In this document: positions 51,791 through 55,619 of the stretch, in pieces
Layout of the letters: every line of letters starts with the position of its first letter
How positions within the stretch are numbered: position 1 is the stretch's first letter
Source of the DNA: Clostridia bacterium
GTDB lineage: Bacteria; Bacillota; Clostridia; Oscillospirales; CAG-272
NCBI GenBank assembly: GCA_017398585.1
Contig: JAFQFS010000094.1
Coordinates: forward strand, 1 to 55,619
Length of the DNA: 55,619 bases
Direction of reading: 5' to 3'
Translations under genes and position numbers: made by a program
Notes under the pieces: model-generated
Databases searched by the model: none
What the model was told of the DNA's origin: nothing
Seen by the model: only the letters and a program-made list of their open reading frames with translations

Positions 51791-51809
51791 GAGAAACTTC
51801 ATTTGTTTC

Positions 51810-52823
51810 TCAGAACTGATTAAGGAATCTTACGTCGTTTTCGTAGAGGAGACGCATGTCGTCGATGCGGTACTTGAGCATCGCGATACGTTCTACGCCC
51901 ATACCGAACGCGAAACCGCTGTAAATTTCGGGATCAATGCCGCACATACGGAGAACGTTCGGGTGAACCATACCTGCGCCGAGGATTTCGATCCAGCCTT
52001 CGCCCTTACAGAGACGGCAGCCCTTGCCGCCGCAGACGAAGCAGGAAACGTCAACTTCCGCGGAAGGTTCGGTGAACGGGAAGTGGTGCGGACGGAAACG
52101 GATCTTGGTTTCTTCGCCGAACATGGTCTTTGCGAACATTTCAAGGGTACCCTTGAGGTCGCCCATGGTGATGCCCTTGTCAACAACAAGACCTTCTACC
52201 TGATGGAACAGGGGAGAGTGGGTTGCATCAACGGCGTCGGAGCGGTAAACACGGCCGGGGGAAATGATCTTGATCGGCGGCTTCTGGACTTCCATGGTAC
52301 GTGCCTGAACCGGGGAAGTCTGAGAACGGAGGAGAATATTTTCGGTGATATAGAAGGTGTCCTGCGTGTCACGTGCGGGGTGATCCTTCGGAATGTTGAG
52401 CGCCTGGAAATTGTAGTAGTCGAGTTCAACTTCGGGACCTTCCACGATGGAATAACCCATGCCGAGGAAAATTTCTTCGAGCTGACGCTGTACGAGGGAG
52501 AGGGGATGGAAGTGACCCTGTGCGATCTTGTCGCCGGGGATGGTAACGTCGAGCTTTTCGGCTTCGAGCTTTTCTTCGATTTCACGTGCGCGGCGTTCTG
52601 CGGTCATCTGTTCGATCTTCGCTTCGATTTCCGCGCGGATATCGTTTGCAAGCTGACCGATGACCGGACGTTCTTCGGCGGACAGCTTGCCCATGCCGCG
52701 GAGAACGGCGGTCAGCTCGCCTTTTTTGCCGAGGTACTTGATTCTAAGATCCTCGATGTTTGCCGAAGGAGCGGAAAGGGCTTCCAGCGCTTCGGCCTTG
52801 ATTTTTTCAAGGGTTTCTCTCAT
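51810..52823 (-). CDS. pheS: Phenylalanyl-tRNA synthetase alpha subunit
   Basis: PheS carries the catalytic core for tRNA-Phe charging. The N-terminal coiled coil ([15 protein letters not shown]-like, about 1-85) precedes motif 2 ([15 protein letters not shown]) and motif 3 ([18 protein letters not shown]). The Cys cluster [17 protein letters not shown] fits other Gram-positive PheS proteins. The start at 52823 (337 residues) is fixed by homology; a longer reading to 53000 covers the T-box and is rejected. Expression is controlled by the upstream T-box leader. Confidence 0.96.
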   Translation of the reverse strand: MRETLEKIKAEALEALSAPSANIEDLRIKYLGKKGELTAVLRGMGKLSAEERPVIGQLANDIRAEIEAKIEQMTAERRAREIEEKLEAEKLDVTIPGDKIAQGHFHPLSLVQRQLEEIFLGMGYSIVEGPEVELDYYNFQALNIPKDHPARDTQDTFYITENILLRSQTSPVQARTMEVQKPPIKIISPGRVYRSDAVDATHSPLFHQVEGLVVDKGITMGDLKGTLEMFAKTMFGEETKIRFRPHHFPFTEPSAEVDVSCFVCGGKGCRLCKGEGWIEILGAGMVHPNVLRMCGIDPEIYSGFAFGMGVERIAMLKYRIDDMRLLYENDVRFLNQF

Positions 52824-52869
52824 GTTGTGTATGAATCCTTTCTGAATTTTCTGTGGGAAGGCGGTGCGG

Positions 52870-53205
52870 GGCAATAAAAAAGTCCCCTTGTCCTGCTGAA
52901 ACTGGACAAAAGGGACGACAGAACTGCCGCGGTACCACCCGGATTCCGTGCCGAAACACGGCTCTTGAAGAATACACCGTCTCCGCGAAGGGGACAGCAT
53001 AGACTTGTTCGGAGAGTAACGGTTCCGAACCGTACCGGACTACTCCTGGTTCACCCGGTCCGCTGCGGAACGGGACCGTTCCGCGATGAAGTGAAAGTAA
53101 GACGGCGGCGCAGCGGAAACTTCCAGCCTTCCGGTTTCCGCTCTCTGCATGCGGCTCTGATGTGATACACTCTTCATCATAGCGTTTCGATATTCTTCTA
53201 CACTA
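52870..53205 (-). promoter_or_regulatory. T-box riboswitch (tRNA-Phe) leader of pheS
   Basis: Read on the minus strand, the leader has a Stem I base GATGAAG...CTTCATC. The specifier codon UUC (53095-53093, Phe) stands directly before the 3' strand of that helix. The conserved T-box GGTGGTACCGCGG lies near 52938-52926. The terminator stem GTCCCTTTTGTCC / GGACAAGGGGAC followed by TTTTTT is at 52916-52875. Uncharged tRNA-Phe should stabilise the antiterminator and allow pheS transcription. Confidence 0.93.
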
Positions 53206-53206
53206 C

Positions 53207-53235
53207 ATTATACCACGTAATTCCGTACATTGCAA
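53207..53235 (-). promoter_or_regulatory. Sigma-A promoter of the pheS T-box transcript
   Basis: On the minus strand TTGCAA (53235-53230), 17 bp and TATAAT (53212-53207) precede the T-box leader directly. Confidence 0.82.
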
Positions 53236-53350
53236 GGGCTATCGGGAAAAAAGACGGACAAAGTTCCGGTTTTCTGCAGAGTCACGTTTTCTGCAGCATC
53301 TGCATATTCTGTAAACGGCAGTACTATACAAACAAAGGAAGGAAACCAAT

Positions 53351-53581
53351 ATGCCAGACTGCATTCTTGCAATGAAAACACGGACGGCAGCGGAGAAGGC
53401 GCGCCGTACCGCAGCGTTTGAGCGGATGGAAACGGAGGTCGTATCCGTGGATCCGTCGGTGACCCGTCACGGATGTTCGGTCGGACTGAGACTGAATTGT
53501 GCGGATGTGGAGGAAGTGACCCGGCTGCTGGACAGAAAGGGGATCGTTTACGGAGATGTCATCGGGAGGGGCGGACGATGA
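53351..53581 (+). CDS. DUF3343 family small protein (putative Se/S carrier-like)
   Basis: This 76-residue protein has the DUF3343 outline: an N-terminal strand with helix (CILAMKTRTAAEKARRTAAFE) and the central CSVGLRL with the conserved Cys. DUF3343 proteins commonly accompany class V aminotransferases and selenium genes, and a sulfur or selenium carrier role has been proposed. The stop overlaps the next start (ATGA), so the two are coupled. The start follows AAGGAAGG. An 11-bp direct repeat lies upstream (53269 and 53286). Confidence 0.8.
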   Translation: MPDCILAMKTRTAAEKARRTAAFERMETEVVSVDPSVTRHGCSVGLRLNCADVEEVTRLLDRKGIVYGDVIGRGGR

Positions 53582-54708
53582 GGACAATTTACCTCGATAA
53601 CGCCGCTACGACCTATCCGAAGCCGGAAGAAGTCCTGCGTGCCGCATCCGATGCCATGCGGAAAGCCGGCGGAAATCCGGGCCGGGGGTCGCACAGACTG
53701 TCAAATGCTGCCGCGGAGCTGGTATTTGACTGCCGGACGGCTGCCGCCGAACTCTTTGGTGCGGAACCGGAACGCGTCGTGTTCACCATGAACGCCACTC
53801 ATGCGCTGAACTATGCTGTCAAGGGACTGGCAGAGGCGGGATGCCATATTCTCATCGACAATTATGCTCATAATGCCGCATATCGTCCGGTTGCCGGTCT
53901 TGCGGATGCCGGTCTTGCGGAATACGATATTTATGATGCCTCCGGTGACGAGGACGAAATCATTGAAAACATCCGGAGTAAACTGCGTCCCGACACCCGC
54001 ATCGTTCTTGCAACACATCAGTCCAATATCTGTTCGCACATTCTTCCGATCGAAACGATCGGGCATTTCTGCGCGCAGTACGGACTGCACTTTATCGTGG
54101 ATGCCTCGCAGAGTGCGGGGCATCTGCCGATCGATCTGCACCGGATGAACATCACTGCACTCTGTATGCCCGGACACAAAGGGCTGTTCGCACCGATGGG
54201 CGTCGGAATGCTCATTTCCGCGCCGGATGTCCGCTATAATACGATCCTTGAGGGTGGTGCCGGAATCCATTCTCTCGATGCCGTCATGCCGGAGGAACTG
54301 CCCGAACGGCTCGAAGCCGGGACGCTTCCGCTGCCTGCTGTCGCCGGGCTTCTCGCGGGGATCCGCTTTGTCCGCCGTACCGGTCTGCAGGAGATACACC
54401 TCCACGAATGTACGCTGACCTCCGAACTGACCGACCGTCTTTCCGTACTTGGCGGCGTGACGGTTTCCGGCGAAAGCGTCGGTTCTGTCGTCGGCTTCCG
54501 TGTGAACGGATATTCCCCGGCGGAGGTCGGTGCACATCTTGCTTCCCGCGGTATCTGCGTACGGACAGGGTACCATTGTGCACCGCTCGCCCACCGGACG
54601 GTCGGCAGTTTCGAAAACGGTTCCGTCCGCGCAGGCGTTTCGTATTTCAATAAAATGTCGGATATCCATGCGCTGACCGGCGCACTTGCGGAACTCGGAC
54701 GAAAGTAA
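53578..54708 (+). CDS. Class V aminotransferase, cysteine desulfurase-like (EF2568 clade)
   Basis: This PLP enzyme (376 residues) starts directly at IYLDNAATTYPKPEEV, the short N-terminus of the EF2568-type clade. PLP lysine lies in CMPGHKGLFAPMGVG. The C-terminal active-site loop is RTGYHCAPLAHRTVG with the conserved Cys. It probably moves sulfur or selenium from cysteine or selenocysteine. Coupling with DUF3343 supports a carrier relay, although no selD or other selenium gene is in view. The ATG at 53578 is chosen because it overlaps the DUF3343 stop and matches the family. Confidence 0.88.
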   Translation: MRTIYLDNAATTYPKPEEVLRAASDAMRKAGGNPGRGSHRLSNAAAELVFDCRTAAAELFGAEPERVVFTMNATHALNYAVKGLAEAGCHILIDNYAHNAAYRPVAGLADAGLAEYDIYDASGDEDEIIENIRSKLRPDTRIVLATHQSNICSHILPIETIGHFCAQYGLHFIVDASQSAGHLPIDLHRMNITALCMPGHKGLFAPMGVGMLISAPDVRYNTILEGGAGIHSLDAVMPEELPERLEAGTLPLPAVAGLLAGIRFVRRTGLQEIHLHECTLTSELTDRLSVLGGVTVSGESVGSVVGFRVNGYSPAEVGAHLASRGICVRTGYHCAPLAHRTVGSFENGSVRAGVSYFNKMSDIHALTGALAELGRK

Positions 54709-54748
54709 ACTTCTTCCAAAAAGCCATCCGGGAAAATCAAATTTTTTC

Positions 54749-54932
54749 GGGGAACCCTTTTTTGGGGAAAAAGGGTTCCCCGAACCCCTCCGAAAAACCT
54801 TTAAGCGGATAAAAACAGCAAACCGAGCGGGTATTTATTATGGATATGCACTGTACTCCGCATATTTATTTTGTTTGAAAGTTTTTGAAATGGGGGGACG
54901 GGGGAAAAACTTTTATCAAAAAGTTTTTCCCC
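54749..54932. repeat. Palindromic repeat family, composite element
   Basis: The left unit is GGGGAACCCTTTTTT / AAAAAGGGTTCCCC with arm GAACCCCTCCGAAAAACC. The right unit is GAAAGTTTTTGAAATGGGG with GGGGGAAAAACTTTT / AAAAAGTTTTTCCCCC. Its right edge begins the unit that is repeated at 55388. Confidence 0.85.
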
Positions 54933-54970
54933 CGCAAAAATTGATTTCCCTGAAAAGCCATCGATAGTTC

Positions 54971-54999
54971 TTGACAGAGGGACGGAAATATAGTATAAT
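54971..54999 (+). promoter_or_regulatory. Consensus sigma-A promoter of the orphan gene, copy 1
   Basis: TTGACA (54971-54976), 17 bp and TATAAT (54994-54999) match the consensus fully. A TTAGCTAGCTA palindrome follows near the transcription start and may be an operator. Confidence 0.85.
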
Positions 55000-55041
55000 A
55001 AAAATTAGCTAGCTATATTATTAAGAAAGGAATTACAAGAA

Positions 55042-55368
55042 ATGGCAGAATGGATTGTTGATAAGAAAGACGTAACCTCGACTGTTGACGGCGATTTTAT
55101 CCTGTACAAGAACCGTCCCCTCGTCCGCGAAGACAATGTAATATGCTACGGCAACGTATCCGACAAATATATACTTCAGATGATCATCATGTCCGAAACC
55201 GAATACAAAGGAAAGAAGGTTCCGGATAAGGTCTACCTCCAGCTCCTCAAAACCGACCCGAATGTTTCAAAGAAGGAACGCGTGGTGCAGGAAGCGATGA
55301 AGACCGGCCTGTACGAAGCCTTCGACCTCGGCGTCGCATGGCTCGAACGTTATCTGAGACAGAACTGA
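55042..55368 (+). CDS. Orphan small protein (108 aa), tandem copy 1
   Basis: This protein was not recognised. It is 108 residues, soluble, mixed alpha/beta, beginning MAEWIVDKKDVTSTVDGDFI and ending LGVAWLERYLRQN. It has no signal peptide, membrane helix or known motif. A central ILQMIIMSETEYKGKKVPDKVYLQLL suggests a two-strand plus helix core. The start follows AGAAAGGA. It has a perfect promoter and a second tandem copy, so high expression is likely. Confidence 0.85.
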   Translation: MAEWIVDKKDVTSTVDGDFILYKNRPLVREDNVICYGNVSDKYILQMIIMSETEYKGKKVPDKVYLQLLKTDPNVSKKERVVQEAMKTGLYEAFDLGVAWLERYLRQN

Positions 55369-55387
55369 ATAGAGATTTTTGATTCGT

Positions 55388-55420
55388 GGGAAAAAACTTT
55401 TTTCAAAAAGTTTTTCCCCC
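55388..55420 (+). repeat. Palindromic repeat family, hairpin-only copy
   Basis: GGGAAAAAACTTTTTT / AAAAAGTTTTTCCCCC lies 20 bp after the orphan gene stop. The following spacer equals that after the right unit at 54932, so this copy arose with the gene duplication. It may end transcription of copy 1. Confidence 0.8.
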
Positions 55421-55459
55421 GCAAAAATTGATTTCCCTGAAAAGCCATACGATAGTTCT

Positions 55460-55488
55460 TGACAGAGGGACGGAAATATATTATAATA
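55460..55488 (+). promoter_or_regulatory. Consensus sigma-A promoter of the orphan gene, copy 2
   Basis: TTGACA (55460-55465), 17 bp and TATAAT (55483-55488). It differs from copy 1 by one base just before the -10 box. Confidence 0.85.
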
Positions 55489-55529
55489 AAAATTAGCTAA
55501 CTATATTATTAAGAAAGGAATTACAAGAA

Positions 55530-55619
55530 ATGGCAGAATGGATTGTTGATAAGAAAGACGTAACCTCGACTGTTGACGGCGATTTTATCCTGTACAAGAA
55601 CCGTCCCCTCGTCCGCGAA
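55530..55619 (+). CDS. Orphan small protein, tandem copy 2, 5' part
   Basis: The first 30 codons are identical in DNA sequence to copy 1. The gene runs off the right edge, so it is unknown whether it is intact or whether more copies follow. Confidence 0.8.
   Translation, partial: MAEWIVDKKDVTSTVDGDFILYKNRPLVRE

Larger units (their letters stand above)
54902..55619 (+). repeat. Tandem duplication (period about 488 bp) carrying hairpin, promoter and gene
   Basis: The segment from about 54902 recurs from about 55390. The shared parts are the repeat hairpin, the GCAAAAATTGATTTCCCTG spacer, a consensus promoter, the ribosome-binding site and the first 90 coding bases, which are identical. Differences are a 1-bp insertion (CATCG/CATACG), TAGTATAAT versus TATTATAAT and AGCTAGC versus AGCTAAC, so this is not a simple read artefact. 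The window ends inside the second copy. Confidence 0.85.

Noticed and set aside
52824-53000. N-terminal extension of pheS
   Set aside because: The added 59 codons are the T-box leader; known PheS proteins begin near the chosen ATG.
2347-55420. The repeats as a CRISPR array
   Set aside because: The copies are scattered kilobases apart, are palindromic with variable cores, and lack regular spacers or cas genes.
2347-55420. The repeats as plain rho-independent terminators only
   Set aside because: They share long outer arms and a common centre, occur in paired inverted form, and often sit beside a separate terminator, which simple terminators would not explain.
55374-55619. Second orphan-gene copy as a pure assembly error
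   Set aside because: Three small differences in the promoter region and a different sequence before the hairpin argue for a real second copy, although the contig end prevents certainty.

Overview
The window looks like a chromosomal segment of an uncultured, spore-forming member of the Clostridia (Bacillota). GC content is moderate. Shine-Dalgarno sites of the GGAGG type and sigma-A promoters (TTGACA-17-TATAAT) are abundant. The evidence for the lineage is a spoIIA operon (spoIIAA-spoIIAB-sigF), ytfI/ytfJ, dacF, the scpA-scpB block, a phenylalanine T-box leader, an autoregulated lexA with a Cheo-type box, and a glgC/glgD pair. No genus can be fixed from sequence alone. No rRNA, tRNA, CRISPR array, phage gene or transposase was seen.

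Layout. 1-932 is the 5' part of GTP-dependent PEP carboxykinase, divergent from lexA. 1249-3433 carries lexA, a VOC protein, an ABM (LsrG-like) protein and a 3-methyladenine DNA glycosylase. 3707-14503 is a complete glycogen block: glgB, glgC, glgD, glgA, glgP and a cytoplasmic GH13 alpha-glucan hydrolase. 14540-26042, all on the minus strand, is a conserved housekeeping and sporulation run: lon, engB, lysA, an M50 peptidase, scpA, scpB, ytfI, ytfJ, dacF, a pseudouridine synthase, a GNAT-like protein and glycerate kinase. 26347-34065 (plus strand) holds an unusual ECF sigma factor with a long C-terminal extension, an unknown exported protein, a GNAT, a methyltransferase, an NFACT/RqcH protein, a glycerophosphodiesterase and a phosphomannomutase-like HAD protein. 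34295-39556 is a mixed set of small units. 39673-40920 is PPi-type phosphofructokinase, followed by the spoIIA operon (41132-42725). 42863-53250 (minus strand) carries htpG, a prephenate-dehydratase-like protein, phosphoglucomutase, a purine phosphoribosyltransferase, and pheS and pheT separated by a uridine kinase, with a T-box leader ahead of pheS. The right end holds a DUF3343/class V aminotransferase pair and a small orphan gene that begins a second time in tandem.

The metabolic genes fit together. GlgC/D, GlgA and GlgB make glycogen. GlgP and the GH13 enzyme degrade it. Phosphoglucomutase links glucose-1-P to glucose-6-P, and PPi-PFK and PEPCK serve glycolysis and anaplerosis.

The most distinctive non-coding feature is a family of palindromic intergenic repeats at 17 loci (plus one doubtful relative) scattered over the whole window. 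Each is built on a hairpin of the form GGGGAAAACTTTTT...AAAAAGTTTTCCCC with one outer arm CCCCTTTCAAAAACTTT. Six loci are complete composites of about 180-250 bp in which two such units face each other around a variable centre, like a non-autonomous MITE. One copy supplies the stop codon of the nudix gene, several abut start codons that lack a Shine-Dalgarno sequence, and one lies at the edge of the tandem gene duplication at the right end. The other main candidate for something new is the sigma-factor fusion at 26347-27924, which has a strong in-frame internal ribosome-binding site exactly at its domain junction.
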